Origin: an uncultured SAR116 cluster alpha proteobacterium
GTDB taxonomy: Bacteria > Pseudomonadota > Alphaproteobacteria > Puniceispirillales > GCA-002684695
Assembly: GCA_902539295.1 (NCBI GenBank)
Contig: CACBIM010000008.1
Location: 1 to 64,000, forward strand
Reading direction: 5' to 3'
Length of the DNA stretch: 64,000 nt
Below, piece after piece: positions 53,040 to 62,350 of this stretch. Position 1 is the first letter of the stretch; every line of letters starts with the position of its first letter. Position numbers and translations under genes: made by a program. The notes below the pieces were generated by a model. It was not told the DNA's origin. It searched no databases and worked only from the letters and a program-made list of their open reading frames with translations.

Positions 53040-53771
53040 CTATTCTCTGTTACCCAACAACTGTAATAACATTATAAACATGTTAATGAAATCTAAGTAG
53101 AGAGTTAATGCGCCCATAATTGATTTCTTTAGTGCTGTACCTCTATCGTCAGAAGCCATATACATTAATTTTATCCTTTGGGTGTCATAAGCGGTTAAAC
53201 CTGCAAAAATTAAAACACCAACAACCGAAATGATAAACTGCATCGCACTTGAAGCTAAAAAGATATTAACAATTGATGCTAAAATTAAACCAACCAAACC
53301 CATTATTAAAAATGATCCAAGGCTTGTTAAGTTCTTCTTTGTTGTATAACCATAAATACTTAATGCTGAAAATGAAGCAGCTGTCAGAAAGAAAACTCTT
53401 ATAACGGATTCACCAGTGAAAACTAATAGTAGTGAAGATAAAGAAATACCCATAATTGCAGCAAATGCGTAAAACAGATTTCTAGCAGTTTCTGGCTTCA
53501 TAGTTTGAACTTTTGCAGATAGCCAAAAGACCATCCCTAAAGGAGCAAGCATTACCAACCATTTAAGTGGACTTGTGTAAATAGCAGCTCCAAAAGGAGT
53601 TAGCATTCCTTCAGATGTGACTGACATAATCTTTGTTAAATATGCAAAAAAACCGGTAATAGCCATACCGATTGTCATGTGGTTGTACACACCTAACATG
53701 TAAGCTCTTAATCCAGCATCAATATTGGCAGTTTGTGCCTGTGTTGATGACATAAAACGAGGATCTTGCAT
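53040..53771 (-). CDS. Bax inhibitor-1 family membrane protein
   Basis: 243 residues with about seven membrane helices, matching the YbhL/YccA/TMBIM family. Conserved blocks: YNHMTIGMAITGFFAYLT, MVFWLSAKVQTMKPETARNLFYAFAAIMGISLSS, ILVFAGLTAYDTQRIKLMYMA and ALTLYLDFINMFIMLLQLLG. Relatives include pH-sensitive calcium leak proteins and FtsH partners; the role here is unknown. Terminated by the hairpin at 53002-53033. Confidence 0.92.
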   Translation of the reverse strand: MQDPRFMSSTQAQTANIDAGLRAYMLGVYNHMTIGMAITGFFAYLTKIMSVTSEGMLTPFGAAIYTSPLKWLVMLAPLGMVFWLSAKVQTMKPETARNLFYAFAAIMGISLSSLLLVFTGESVIRVFFLTAASFSALSIYGYTTKKNLTSLGSFLIMGLVGLILASIVNIFLASSAMQFIISVVGVLIFAGLTAYDTQRIKLMYMASDDRGTALKKSIMGALTLYLDFINMFIMLLQLLGNRE

Positions 53772-53838
53772 TTATAAACTCCTAAATAATAAACGATTAA
53801 ACTTATATTTATATATTATTGCTTAATTTTTCAAGTTT

Positions 53839-54975
53839 TCAAAGAGTTTTTGTATTAAGTTTTTTCTGTTTTATCGATAGCGATTTTAACTGACCACAAG
53901 CTGCCATAACATCTCTACCTCTTGGTGTCCTAATTGGGCTTGCGTAGCCAGCTTTCATTATAATTTTAGCAAAGCTATTGATACTATCTTCTTCTGAGCA
54001 TTCATAAGGTGAACATGGCCATTCATTAAATGGAATAAGATTAATTTTTGATGGAATTCCTTTGATTAATTTAACTAAATTTTTTGCATCTTCGGCAGTA
54101 TCATTTATACCTTTTAACATTACATATTCCCAAGTTACCCTTCTAGAATTTGATATTCTTGCATAAGATCTAACAGCATCTAAAAGTTGTTTGATGTCAT
54201 ATTTTTTATTAATTGGCACTAGTTCATTTCTAAGATTATCATTTGTAGCATGCAAAGATATTGCTAAATTAACACCTAAATCATCACCACATTTTTTAAT
54301 TTCTGGAACAATTCCTGATGTTGATAGTGTTATTCGCCTTCTAGATAAACTTATGCCAGAGTGATCCATAATAATTTCAAGGGCCTTTCTTACGTTCTCA
54401 TAATTAAATAAAGGTTCCCCCATACCCATTAAAACTATACTAGTAAGCAGTCGATTTTCAGAAGCAGATGGCCAGTCTTTAAGTTGATCCATAGCTAACA
54501 TTACTTGACCTACAATTTCTGAAGAAGATAAATTTCTTACCAATTTTTGAGTGCCAGTATGACAAAATTTACATGTTAGCGTGCAACCAACTTGACTGGA
54601 AATACAAAGAGTGCCTCTTTCTTCATCAGGTATCCATACAGTTTCAACTTCATTTCCATCATCCAGTTTTAACAACCATTTAATCGTGCCATCTTGAGAT
54701 TGATGTGTTGAGGAAATTTTTGGCCTCCAAATATTAAAATTTTTTGATAGAAGAGACCTTAATTCTTTCGAAATGTTTGTCATTTCTTTAAAATCAACTT
54801 TACCTGACCTGTAAATCCAATACCAAATTTGGCTTGCTCGAAAATTTGGTAATTTTATTTTATTCAATAATGATTTTATTTCGGCTTGTGTTAAGCCCAA
54901 TAAATTAGTTTTTGTATTATTTTCAAGACTAGAGATACTTGTTTTGTATTTATTATCTTCCACAAGCTTTATCAA
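53839..54975 (-). CDS. rlmN: 23S rRNA/tRNA adenine-C2 methyltransferase
   Basis: Radical SAM enzyme that methylates A2503 of 23S rRNA and A37 of some tRNAs. 378 residues. The cluster cysteines are in CTLTCKFCHTGTQ (C-x3-C-x2-C) near residue 140, followed by MGMGEPLFNYENV and ITLSTSGIVPEI. The second catalytic cysteine is in PIRTPRGRDVMAACGQL near the end. The start is uncertain: TTG 54975 or GTG 54963, both inside or at the end of the ialB-like gene (23-base overlap with 54953). This order, IalB then rlmN, is conserved in alphaproteobacteria. Confidence 0.96.
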   Translation of the reverse strand: MIKLVEDNKYKTSISSLENNTKTNLLGLTQAEIKSLLNKIKLPNFRASQIWYWIYRSGKVDFKEMTNISKELRSLLSKNFNIWRPKISSTHQSQDGTIKWLLKLDDGNEVETVWIPDEERGTLCISSQVGCTLTCKFCHTGTQKLVRNLSSSEIVGQVMLAMDQLKDWPSASENRLLTSIVLMGMGEPLFNYENVRKALEIIMDHSGISLSRRRITLSTSGIVPEIKKCGDDLGVNLAISLHATNDNLRNELVPINKKYDIKQLLDAVRSYARISNSRRVTWEYVMLKGINDTAEDAKNLVKLIKGIPSKINLIPFNEWPCSPYECSEEDSINSFAKIIMKAGYASPIRTPRGRDVMAACGQLKSLSIKQKKLNTKTL

Positions 54976-55459
54976 TTAATTTGAGAGCCGCTGTAAAACC
55001 AAAAAGAGAATATGTATCCTCAGTGTCAGTGCCCCTTGAAGATGTTCCTGAAACAATCAACTTGTTTCCAGCCTTCATTGCAGAAACAATTTTTGAGTCT
55101 AATTCTGGTGTCTCAGCCCAAGCTCGATCTTTTAACGTAAACAATGAAAACTTCTTTCCATCAATTGTATATTTAACAATCGATTGCTCTTTATGATCAT
55201 AACCCGCCTTGATTGAAACTTCATTAGTAACATCCTGAGCGGGCCCATGCGTTACATAAACTCTAACGTCACCTCTGTTTTCTTTTTTATAGTCTCCTTT
55301 TGAGGATTTAGGCTCACTTGAAACAAAACAAGTCCTTTTATCCCCACTATCTGATCTGTAAGCAGTCCAATCGCGTTCAACACCTAAAATAAGCGTTTCG
55401 GATAACGCATTAAATGAAAAAAAAATTGAAATAAATATATTTAACATAAAAATTTTCAT
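54953..55459 (-). CDS. IalB family periplasmic protein
   Basis: 168 residues with a signal peptide (KIFMLNIFISIFFSFNALS, cleaved near residue 20). The rest matches the invasion-associated locus B family: DWTAYRSDSGDKRTCFVSSEPKS, RGDVRVYVTHGPAQDVTNEVS, IDGKKFSLFTLKDRAWAETPELDSKIVSAMKAG. The family name comes from Bartonella; in free-living relatives it is an envelope protein of unknown role. It overlaps rlmN at its end. Confidence 0.87.
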   Translation of the reverse strand: MKIFMLNIFISIFFSFNALSETLILGVERDWTAYRSDSGDKRTCFVSSEPKSSKGDYKKENRGDVRVYVTHGPAQDVTNEVSIKAGYDHKEQSIVKYTIDGKKFSLFTLKDRAWAETPELDSKIVSAMKAGNKLIVSGTSSRGTDTEDTYSLFGFTAALKLIDKACGR

Positions 55460-55609
55460 TAGAACCTCAAAATAATTTTTTTATTTTAAAATTTTTGTAA
55501 TTATATAACTTTTTTATAAAAGAATTAAGTAAAAAAAAATTATTTACATAAATTTTATATTTTAAATAAACTACTTTTATTTTATGGCAACAAAATGTCT
55601 GATATTATA

Positions 55610-56074
55610 TTAAATTAATGGCCGGTTATGAAAATTTTTCATTGATACCATTCTATCATATAAAACTATACCTCCAGTAAGTGCCAAGTTTAATGAAAAT
55701 TTCGTAGGGATCTTTATAATCTTGTCACATTTCTCCAATATTTCTTTACTTAAGCCATATCTTTCAGATCCAAGAATATATGCCGCTAATCTTGGGTGCT
55801 TAAATGATGGTAAATACTCTGCATCATCAAGTAACTCAATACCAACTAATTTACATCCTTTTGGAAGAATTAAATCTTTAACACCATTAAAGTAATAAGT
55901 AGGCAAGCTATCCTCTGTATTTGAAGTATCTGACAACCTTATTTCATTTTTATTTAGGGGTCCTCCAACAAAAAATGAGAAATTTGCTCCAAAAGCGTGA
56001 GCAGTTCTCATAACAGCGCCAGCATTCATTGCTTTAGATACATTCTCAACACCAATTCCAAAGTAGCCCTTCAT
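55610..56074 (-). CDS. TrmH-type (SpoU) RNA methyltransferase, intact
   Basis: 154 residues from ATG 56074; an ATG six codons upstream (56092) overlaps the previous gene, but family members begin with the MKGYFGIGVE pattern. Trefoil-knot motifs: VENVSKAMNAGAVMRTAHAFGA, YILGSERYGLSKEILEKCDKIIKIPT and SLNLALTGGIVLYDRM. Related to the tRNA 2'-O-methyltransferase TrmL. It shows what motifs 2 and 3 should look like in the broken relative at 42.8-43.6 kb. Confidence 0.88.
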   Translation of the reverse strand: MKGYFGIGVENVSKAMNAGAVMRTAHAFGANFSFFVGGPLNKNEIRLSDTSNTEDSLPTYYFNGVKDLILPKGCKLVGIELLDDAEYLPSFKHPRLAAYILGSERYGLSKEILEKCDKIIKIPTKFSLNLALTGGIVLYDRMVSMKNFHNRPLI

Positions 56075-56078
56075 TTTT

Positions 56079-56513
56079 TTAAAATACACCATTTATTAAT
56101 GTGCATATTGTTGCAACACATGTGAGCTTTAATCTTAAATTAACATACCAACTATAAGAGGAAAAATTCTTATAATCGACAATCAGCGAAATAATAAAAC
56201 CTAAAGATAATATTAATGAGGCCAATAAATAGTTGTTAAATAAAAAAATAACTATTAATGAAAACCAAGCCACTAATGATGTTGCAATTCCCCATGCCCA
56301 TAGAATGTGTTCATAAGCCTCAGATTTTAGAAGATAGCCCCAGTAAACAGCGCCTAAAAACCCTAAAATAGACGAAGCATATAGCAATCCTAAGACCTTT
56401 AATTCTATTGAAAACCTGATTTCAAATAAAACAAAAAAAGATGTAAAAATAAATGGAAGAATTCCTAACCAACCAAGTATTTGAGGATTTTCAAGTACTC
56501 TTTTTTTTAGCAT
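56079..56513 (-). CDS. DUF3429 family membrane protein
   Basis: 144 residues with four to five membrane helices. Family pattern: NPQILGWLGILPFIFTSF, LYASSILGFLGAVYWGYLL and WAWGIATSLVAWFSL. The function is unknown. The next gene starts within or just after it, and pterin dehydratase is 3 bases upstream, so the three are probably one transcript. Confidence 0.85.
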   Translation of the reverse strand: MLKKRVLENPQILGWLGILPFIFTSFFVLFEIRFSIELKVLGLLYASSILGFLGAVYWGYLLKSEAYEHILWAWGIATSLVAWFSLIVIFLFNNYLLASLILSLGFIISLIVDYKNFSSYSWYVNLRLKLTCVATICTLINGVF

Positions 56514-56516
56514 AAA

Positions 56517-56804
56517 TTATTTTTTTTCAATAAAATTAATTAAATCAATATCTTTATCTGTTATTCCACCCGCATCATGAGTAGTTAAACAAATCTTAAC
56601 TCTGTTATATACATTCGACCATTCTGGATGGTGGTCTTTTTTTTCTGCATAAATTGCAATTTTGGTCATAAAAGAGAATGCCTCTATAAAAGACTTAAAT
56701 CTAAATTCTTTTTTCAACTTTTTTCCATTATCTTCAATTTCCCATTTTTCATCAAATTGCTTTAAAATTTGTATAATCTCTTCATGTGATAAAACCTTTG
56801 CCAT
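56517..56804 (-). CDS. phhB: 4a-hydroxytetrahydrobiopterin dehydratase
   Basis: 95 residues. Pterin-4a-carbinolamine dehydratase recycles the pterin cofactor of aromatic amino acid hydroxylases, and the family also has wider roles in proteobacteria. The catalytic histidines lie in [33 protein letters not shown]. Complete. No phenylalanine hydroxylase is visible in the window, so the partner is unknown. Confidence 0.93.
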   Translation of the reverse strand: MAKVLSHEEIIQILKQFDEKWEIEDNGKKLKKEFRFKSFIEAFSFMTKIAIYAEKKDHHPEWSNVYNRVKICLTTHDAGGITDKDIDLINFIEKK

Positions 56805-56909
56805 AAATAGCTCCTGTAGTTATTATGCAAATTATAAAAGTAATTAATTTTAAGAACAAGTTATAGCTTAAATTTAAGTCAGTAATTTTAAATTAAAAAG
56901 CCAAGATAA

Positions 56910-58118
56910 ATGAATATTCATAATCCTTCCAAAATTGTATTAGCCTATTCCGGAGGCTTAGATACTTCAGTAATATTAAAATGGTTACAAGAAAAGTATC
57001 AGTGTGAAGTTATTACTTTCACTGCTGATATTGGTCAGGGTGAAGAAGTTGAACCAGCAAGAAAGAAAGCTCAAAACCTTGGTGTAAAAAAAATATATAT
57101 AGAAAACTTAGAAAATACTTTTGTCAAAGACTACGTATTTCCGATGTTTAGATGTAATACAATTTATGAAGGCATGTATTTATTAGGAACAAGTATAGCA
57201 AGACCACTGATTGCAAAACGCCAAATTGAAATAGCTAAATTTGAGGGAGCTGATGCAGTAGCACATGGTGCTACAGGAAAGGGAAACGATCAAGTAAGAT
57301 TTGAGCTATCTTACCTTGCCCAAGACCCCAACATAAAAGTTATAGCTCCTTGGAGAGAATGGGAGCTTTCTTCAAGAACAAAACTCATAGAATATGCAGA
57401 AAAGCATCAAATTGCAATCTCAAAAGATAAAAGGGGCGAGGCCCCTTTTAGCGTTGATGCAAATCTACTTCATGTTTCAGCAGAAGGTAAAATTCTTGAG
57501 GATCCATGGATAGAACCAGAAGAATATATATATTCAAGAACAGTCAATCCAATGGAAGCTCCAGATAAACCTACTGAGATAACTATTGAATTTAGTAAAG
57601 GTGACCCCATAGCATTAAATCAGAAAAAGTTAGAACCGGCACAAATTTTAAAAAAATTGAATGAATTTGGAGGGAAGAACGGTATTGGAAGAATTGATAT
57701 TGTTGAAAATAGATTTGTTGGCATGAAATCACGTGGTGTTTATGAAACTCCAGGTGGAACTATTTTATTTTACGCACGCAGAGCTATGGAATCCATTACT
57801 CTTGATAGAGAGGAAGCCCACTTAAAAGATGAAATCATGCCGAAGTATGCAAAATTAATTTATAATGGGTTTTGGTTTTCACCTGAACGTGAAATGATGC
57901 AAGCTTTAATTGATAAGGCTTCCATGAGTGTTAATGGTGTAGTTAGACTTAAACTTTATAAAGGTAATATCATTATAACAGGTAGAAAATCGAAAAATTC
58001 CTTATATGATGAATCTTTGGTAACTTTTGAAGACAGCAACAGCAATTATGATCAAACTGATGCAAAAGGATTTATTAAATTAAATGCTCTTCGATTAATA
58101 AAAAACAAAAAAATTTAA
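56910..58118 (+). CDS. argG: Argininosuccinate synthase
   Basis: Joins citrulline and aspartate with ATP in arginine synthesis. 402 residues. The PP-loop is [17 protein letters not shown] at the N-terminus; [44 protein letters not shown] and [15 protein letters not shown] are typical. The stop shares a TTAA tetranucleotide with the convergent recR stop. Confidence 0.98.
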   Translation: MNIHNPSKIVLAYSGGLDTSVILKWLQEKYQCEVITFTADIGQGEEVEPARKKAQNLGVKKIYIENLENTFVKDYVFPMFRCNTIYEGMYLLGTSIARPLIAKRQIEIAKFEGADAVAHGATGKGNDQVRFELSYLAQDPNIKVIAPWREWELSSRTKLIEYAEKHQIAISKDKRGEAPFSVDANLLHVSAEGKILEDPWIEPEEYIYSRTVNPMEAPDKPTEITIEFSKGDPIALNQKKLEPAQILKKLNEFGGKNGIGRIDIVENRFVGMKSRGVYETPGGTILFYARRAMESITLDREEAHLKDEIMPKYAKLIYNGFWFSPEREMMQALIDKASMSVNGVVRLKLYKGNIIITGRKSKNSLYDESLVTFEDSNSNYDQTDAKGFIKLNALRLIKNKKI

Positions 58119-58714
58119 TTTTGTAACTTTGACCTTGCTCTTAGAGCTTGAGTAATTGTTCCATCATCAAGAAAATCTAACTCACCTCCCATTGGCAATC
58201 CTTGTGCTAATCTTGATAATATTATATCTGAACTACTTAGTTGATCAGCTATATAATGCGCTGTAGTTTGTCCATCAACCGTTGCTGAATTAGCTAAAAT
58301 TACTTCCTTTATTTTTTCACTTTTTGCTCTTTGAATCAATTGACCAATTTTTAAATCATCAGGACCTATATTATCTAATGCTGATAAGACGCCACCAAGA
58401 ACATGATACTTCCCATAAAAGACACCTGACCTTTCAATAGCCCATAAGTCGCCTACATTTTCCACAACACAAATAGTGGATACATCTCTTTTTTCATCTT
58501 TACAAATATGACATTCTTCACTTGTATCCATATTCCCACAAATAACACAAAATTTTACACGTTCAGCAACATCCTTTATTTCATCAGAAAGGACAAGCAT
58601 TTCTTTTTCTTTATTGTTTAACAAATGCAAAACAATTCTTCTTGCTGATCTCAAACCTAAGCCAGGCAATTTTGAAATCAGCCTCACTAAATGATCAATT
58701 TCAGAGTTGATCAT
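58115..58714 (-). CDS. recR: Recombination protein RecR
   Basis: 199 residues. Acts with RecF/RecO in loading RecA on gapped DNA. N-terminal helix-hairpin-helix [21 protein letters not shown], the zinc finger [22 protein letters not shown] near residue 55-75 and a Toprim domain with [39 protein letters not shown] and [11 protein letters not shown]. It follows dnaX after only 33 bases; the usual ybaB gene between them is absent. Confidence 0.97.
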   Translation of the reverse strand: MINSEIDHLVRLISKLPGLGLRSARRIVLHLLNNKEKEMLVLSDEIKDVAERVKFCVICGNMDTSEECHICKDEKRDVSTICVVENVGDLWAIERSGVFYGKYHVLGGVLSALDNIGPDDLKIGQLIQRAKSEKIKEVILANSATVDGQTTAHYIADQLSSSDIILSRLAQGLPMGGELDFLDDGTITQALRARSKLQN

Positions 58715-58747
58715 GTCTTTTTTTATTTATTAAGAAGAATATGAAAC

Positions 58748-60421
58748 TCATTTATTTTTATCATTTACTGATTTCAATTCTGCATTTGGAAAGGCCTTTA
58801 AAATTTTTTGCATTTCTGGCGTGTTTTTTGTATTTTCGATTTCTTTTTGAGCTTTTCTCTCATTTTTGTGATCTAAAGTTTCAGTGCCTTGGTCATCGAC
58901 TATACTTATAACCCAATCTTCACCAGTCCAGTTTTTTAAAAATTTCGATATATCCTTTGCAATATTATTATTGGTATTGCCACTAATACTAATTTCTAAT
59001 TTTCCCTTTTCAAAAGAAGTTAAATGAACACAAGATAACAATTGTGCATGAAGAAGTAACTCTCCTTTATTTTTAAATAATTCAACAAGTTCCTCAAAAG
59101 TGTTGACTTCTGCTAAAGTTGTTTTGTTATCAATAGAATTTATTTCTTGAAGGTTATTAAAAATCCCAGATGTGTCTTTTTTATTATCATCATTTTCTTC
59201 TAAAGTATTGTTAAATGTAGTTTTACTTTCTTCAAGAGAAGCTTGGATTTTCTTCACTAAAGAAGCAGGGTCTGGTAAATTGCAAGAATAAGCTAACCTT
59301 ATAAGTATCATTGAACCTGCTTCATCTGGATTAGGAGCAGCCCTTATTTCTTCAATTCCTTTTAATAAAATTTGCCATGCTCTTGTCAAACCTGGAAGAG
59401 ATATTTTAGAAATCTTTAAAATACCAGCTTTTTCACCATCTGGAATTGAATTCATAAAAGTATCTAAATTGTTTTCACCTACAATATTTATGCGGGTAGA
59501 CAAATGTATTATATCAAGCATATCTCCAATTAGAATTTCACCGTTAGTACCATGATTAATAACGTTGTCATAAATCTTTAGTGCATTTTCTACGTTACTA
59601 TCAAAAATATTTTCTAAAATTTCAATACTTGATATCCTACTTGGCAAACCTAGCATAAAGGATATAGTCTCAGATTTAATATCATCGCCACTTATTGAGG
59701 CTGACTGATCTAATAAAGAAAGAGCATCTCGAACTGAACCTCCAGATACCCTAACAATTATTTGAAGTGCTTCTATAGTAAAATTTATCTTTTCTTCTTC
59801 ACACACCCATTTAAGATGGTCTATCAAAATTTTAGAAGGGACTATTTGCAAGTCAAATCTTTGGCATCTTGATAGTATTGTTATTGGAACTTTTCTAATT
59901 TCGGTAGTTGCAAATATAAATTTAACATGTTCTGGTGGTTCCTCTAGAGTTTTCAGTAGTGCATTAAATGCACCTTTTGATAGCATATGGACTTCATCAA
60001 TTATATAGACTCTAAATTTAGATGTTAGAGGTTTGTATCCAACTCCATCAATTAACTCCCTGATATTATCTACGCCTGTATTACTAGCTGCATCAATTTC
60101 CAGAACATCTATATTTTTCCCTTCTGCGATTCCCAAACAAGAGTCACATACACCACAAGGGTTGATAGCAATTTCAGATGATTTCTCTGGATTTGTGCAA
60201 TTAAATAACTTTGCAATAATTCTAGCTGTTGATGTTTTACCGACACCTCTAACGCCTGTAAGTATGTAAGCATGTGCTAATCTGCCTCTTTCAATTGATC
60301 CAGATAATGTTTTGATTAAATTATTTTGGCCAACAAGTTTTGTGAAATTTAGAGGCCTATATTTTCTTGCAAGAACTCTATGAATAGAATCTGTAACATT
60401 ATTTTTGTTTTCATTAACCAT
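58748..60421 (-). CDS. dnaX: DNA polymerase III subunit gamma/tau
   Basis: Clamp-loader ATPase, 557 residues from ATG 60421; a TTG one codon earlier is possible. Walker A is ILTGVRGVGKTSTARIIAK near residue 55, the zinc-binding cysteines are in CTNPEKSSEIAINPCGVCDSCLG, Walker B is VYIIDEVHMLSKGAFNALLKTLEEPP and the SRC motif is ILSRCQRFDL. The C-terminal third is tau-like and less conserved. I did not see an obvious slippery site for a gamma form. It is next to the SRP RNA gene, as in other alphaproteobacteria. Confidence 0.97.
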   Translation of the reverse strand: MVNENKNNVTDSIHRVLARKYRPLNFTKLVGQNNLIKTLSGSIERGRLAHAYILTGVRGVGKTSTARIIAKLFNCTNPEKSSEIAINPCGVCDSCLGIAEGKNIDVLEIDAASNTGVDNIRELIDGVGYKPLTSKFRVYIIDEVHMLSKGAFNALLKTLEEPPEHVKFIFATTEIRKVPITILSRCQRFDLQIVPSKILIDHLKWVCEEEKINFTIEALQIIVRVSGGSVRDALSLLDQSASISGDDIKSETISFMLGLPSRISSIEILENIFDSNVENALKIYDNVINHGTNGEILIGDMLDIIHLSTRINIVGENNLDTFMNSIPDGEKAGILKISKISLPGLTRAWQILLKGIEEIRAAPNPDEAGSMILIRLAYSCNLPDPASLVKKIQASLEESKTTFNNTLEENDDNKKDTSGIFNNLQEINSIDNKTTLAEVNTFEELVELFKNKGELLLHAQLLSCVHLTSFEKGKLEISISGNTNNNIAKDISKFLKNWTGEDWVISIVDDQGTETLDHKNERKAQKEIENTKNTPEMQKILKAFPNAELKSVNDKNK

Positions 60422-60450
60422 CAAATTGAAATGCTCTTAGAATCATTTAA

Positions 60451-60542
60451 GCAGGAAACTGCCTGACCCAAATAAAACTTGTTACGGCTGCTACCTTTCG
60501 ATCCTGACCGAGTTCGCAAGACATCTGTCCAAACAGCTTCCC
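60451..60542 (-). ncRNA. ffs: Signal recognition particle RNA (small bacterial 4.5S type)
   Basis: The conserved domain IV hairpin reads GGTCAGGATCGAAAGG followed by TAGCAGCC on the minus strand, with the asymmetric loop that binds Ffh. Outer ends pair as GGAAGCTG near 60534-60541 with CAGTTTCC at 60454-60461. The ends are estimated from this stem. It lies between pheA and dnaX, the standard alphaproteobacterial site. It works with Ffh and SecA/SecYEG in protein targeting. Confidence 0.93.
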
Positions 60543-60547
60543 ATGTC

Positions 60548-60576
60548 TGTATGATACAGTTCAAGGAATCTTTCAA
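60548..60576 (-). promoter_or_regulatory. Likely promoter of the SRP RNA gene
   Basis: On the minus strand TTGAAA (60571-60576) and CATACA (60548-60553) are separated by 17 bases, and the first paired base of the RNA lies six to seven bases downstream of the -10 box. The -10 match is poor, but the spacing fits the RNA start well. Confidence 0.5.
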
Positions 60577-60599
60577 GTATAAATATTCTATTTAATTAT

Positions 60600-61463
60600 T
60601 TAGCTTTTCCTCAATGGTGATGCTAAATAAGTTCCCAGGATTTTAACTTTGTTCTGACCACAGTAGAATTCCAACTCTTTTAAAGCGTGTTTCATTGCTG
60701 ATGTTTCAGGGTGACCTTCAATATCTACATAAAATTGAGTTGCTGTCATACTACCGTTAATCATATATGATTCTAGTTTCGTTAAATTGATTCCATTTGT
60801 TGCAAAACCACCTAAGGCTTTATAAAGTGCCGCAGGAACTGATCTTGTTGAAAAAACTATTGTTGTTATATATTTCTTTTTACTGATTTTTGGCATTTCA
60901 AATGATTTGCTCATTATTAAAAACCGTGTCGTATTGTGGCTACTATCTTCAAAATTTTCTTGAAGAATTTCTAAATTGTATCGTTTAGCTGCTAAATTAG
61001 ATGCTATTGCACCAATAAATTTATCATTTAACTCTGAAACCTCCTTAGCAGCTCCAGCAGTATCAGGGTGAATTACGGGAATTAGATTTAGATTATTTAT
61101 ATTTTGTCTGCATTGAGCTAAACCTTGTGCATGGCTCCTTACCTCTTTTAGGTTTTCTAATTTTGAACCTTTTGGACCCAAAAGCATATGATTTACTCTA
61201 AAAAAAGTTTCTCCTATAATAAACAGTCCAGACTCAGGTAGCAAATGATGTATGTCAGCTACTCTGCCTGCAGTTGAATTTTCAACAGGCACCATTGCTA
61301 ATTTAGCTTTATTTTCTTGAACACTAGAAATCATTTGTTCAAATGAAGGACATGCTAAAGTTTCCATTGTATTAAAATTACTTAAACAAGCCATTTCAGA
61401 ATAAGCACCTGGGATACCTTGAAAAGCTATCGTATTATCTGGGTTATTTACTTTTTGAGACAT
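60600..61463 (-). CDS. pheA: Prephenate dehydratase
   Basis: Makes phenylpyruvate for phenylalanine. 287 residues: PDT domain at about 10-190 (IAFQGIPGAYSEMACL, VPVENSTAGRVADIHHLLPESGL, SHAQGLAQCRQ, DSSHNTTRFLIM) and a C-terminal ACT domain for feedback by phenylalanine (SVPAALYKALGGFATNGINLTKLES, quoted by its ALYKAL and NLTKLES core). No chorismate mutase domain, as usual for alphaproteobacteria. The kdsB stop lies directly before its ATG (TGAATG). Confidence 0.97.
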   Translation of the reverse strand: MSQKVNNPDNTIAFQGIPGAYSEMACLSNFNTMETLACPSFEQMISSVQENKAKLAMVPVENSTAGRVADIHHLLPESGLFIIGETFFRVNHMLLGPKGSKLENLKEVRSHAQGLAQCRQNINNLNLIPVIHPDTAGAAKEVSELNDKFIGAIASNLAAKRYNLEILQENFEDSSHNTTRFLIMSKSFEMPKISKKKYITTIVFSTRSVPAALYKALGGFATNGINLTKLESYMINGSMTATQFYVDIEGHPETSAMKHALKELEFYCGQNKVKILGTYLASPLRKS

Positions 61464-62207
61464 TCAATTACTTTCAGATTGATTTTTAATTTTATTTCTT
61501 ACCTTATTTAAATCTTTTTGAGTATCAACCCCAATAAAGTGATCTTTAGTTTTTACTACTTTCATTATCATACCATTCTCTAAAGCTCTAAGTTGCTCTA
61601 ATTTTTCTGTTTTCTCAAGATTAGACACAGGAAATGAAATAAATTTTTTTAAACTTTTTCTTTTCCATGCGTAAATCCCGATATGATGCCAGTAGGTTAA
61701 TGCATTGTATGGAACTTGCATTCGACTAAAATAAAGAGCTGTTCCATAATCATCGTCATTTTTATCCCATGATATTACAGCTTTAACTACATTTGGATCA
61801 GAAATTTCATCAAAGTTGGCTTTGCAAACTAAAGTAGTAATATCTTCACTTCTAATTTTTGACACTAAATTTTGCAATACTCCGGAGTCAAATATTGGCA
61901 TATCACCTTGCAAATTTATAATTAAATCATAATGGAAATCAGGGTCAAACTTGCTGAGTGCCTCATAAATTCTATCAGAACCAGAATGGTGATTAGCATC
62001 TGTGAGAATTGCATTTCCACCTTTGGCATCTATAACATTGCTTATTTTTTCTGAATCAGTGGCTACCACTACCGGTCCTAAATCAGCCTTTAATGCATTT
62101 GACCAGACATGACAAATCATAGGTTGACCATTAATTATTTTCAGTGCTTTTTTTTGTAGTCTGGTTGATCCTAATCTTGATGGAATTATTATTATGGGTT
62201 TTAACAT
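61464..62207 (-). CDS. kdsB: 3-deoxy-manno-octulosonate cytidylyltransferase
   Basis: Activates Kdo with CTP for the inner core of lipopolysaccharide, so the host has a Gram-negative outer membrane. 247 residues. Signature: IIIPSRLGSTRLQKKALKIINGQPMICHVW, VVATDSEKI, HHSGSDRIYEAL, INLQGDMP and HIGIYAWKRKSL. It is a translationally close pair with pheA, an arrangement seen in other alphaproteobacteria. Divergent from the cytochrome gene. Confidence 0.97.
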   Translation of the reverse strand: MLKPIIIIPSRLGSTRLQKKALKIINGQPMICHVWSNALKADLGPVVVATDSEKISNVIDAKGGNAILTDANHHSGSDRIYEALSKFDPDFHYDLIINLQGDMPIFDSGVLQNLVSKIRSEDITTLVCKANFDEISDPNVVKAVISWDKNDDDYGTALYFSRMQVPYNALTYWHHIGIYAWKRKSLKKFISFPVSNLEKTEKLEQLRALENGMIMKVVKTKDHFIGVDTQKDLNKVRNKIKNQSESN

Positions 62208-62350
62208 TTTATTTGGATCTTAATCTTGCAACTTTTGCTTGCTTTATATATATCATCATTATGAATAAATTTTGTTGAGATTTATTTGTATTTTAAAGTA
62301 AAATATAACAATAGCATAATTTTTAATTATTTTATAAATGAGTTTTTTCT

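Noticed and set aside
55460..55609. Small gene in the IalB to TrmH-type spacer
   Set aside because: Only very short AT-rich frames without ribosome sites are present; it appears to be plain intergenic DNA.
60425..60599. tRNA gene in the dnaX-pheA gap
   Set aside because: The conserved hairpin GGTCAGG...AGCAGCC identifies SRP RNA, not a cloverleaf.
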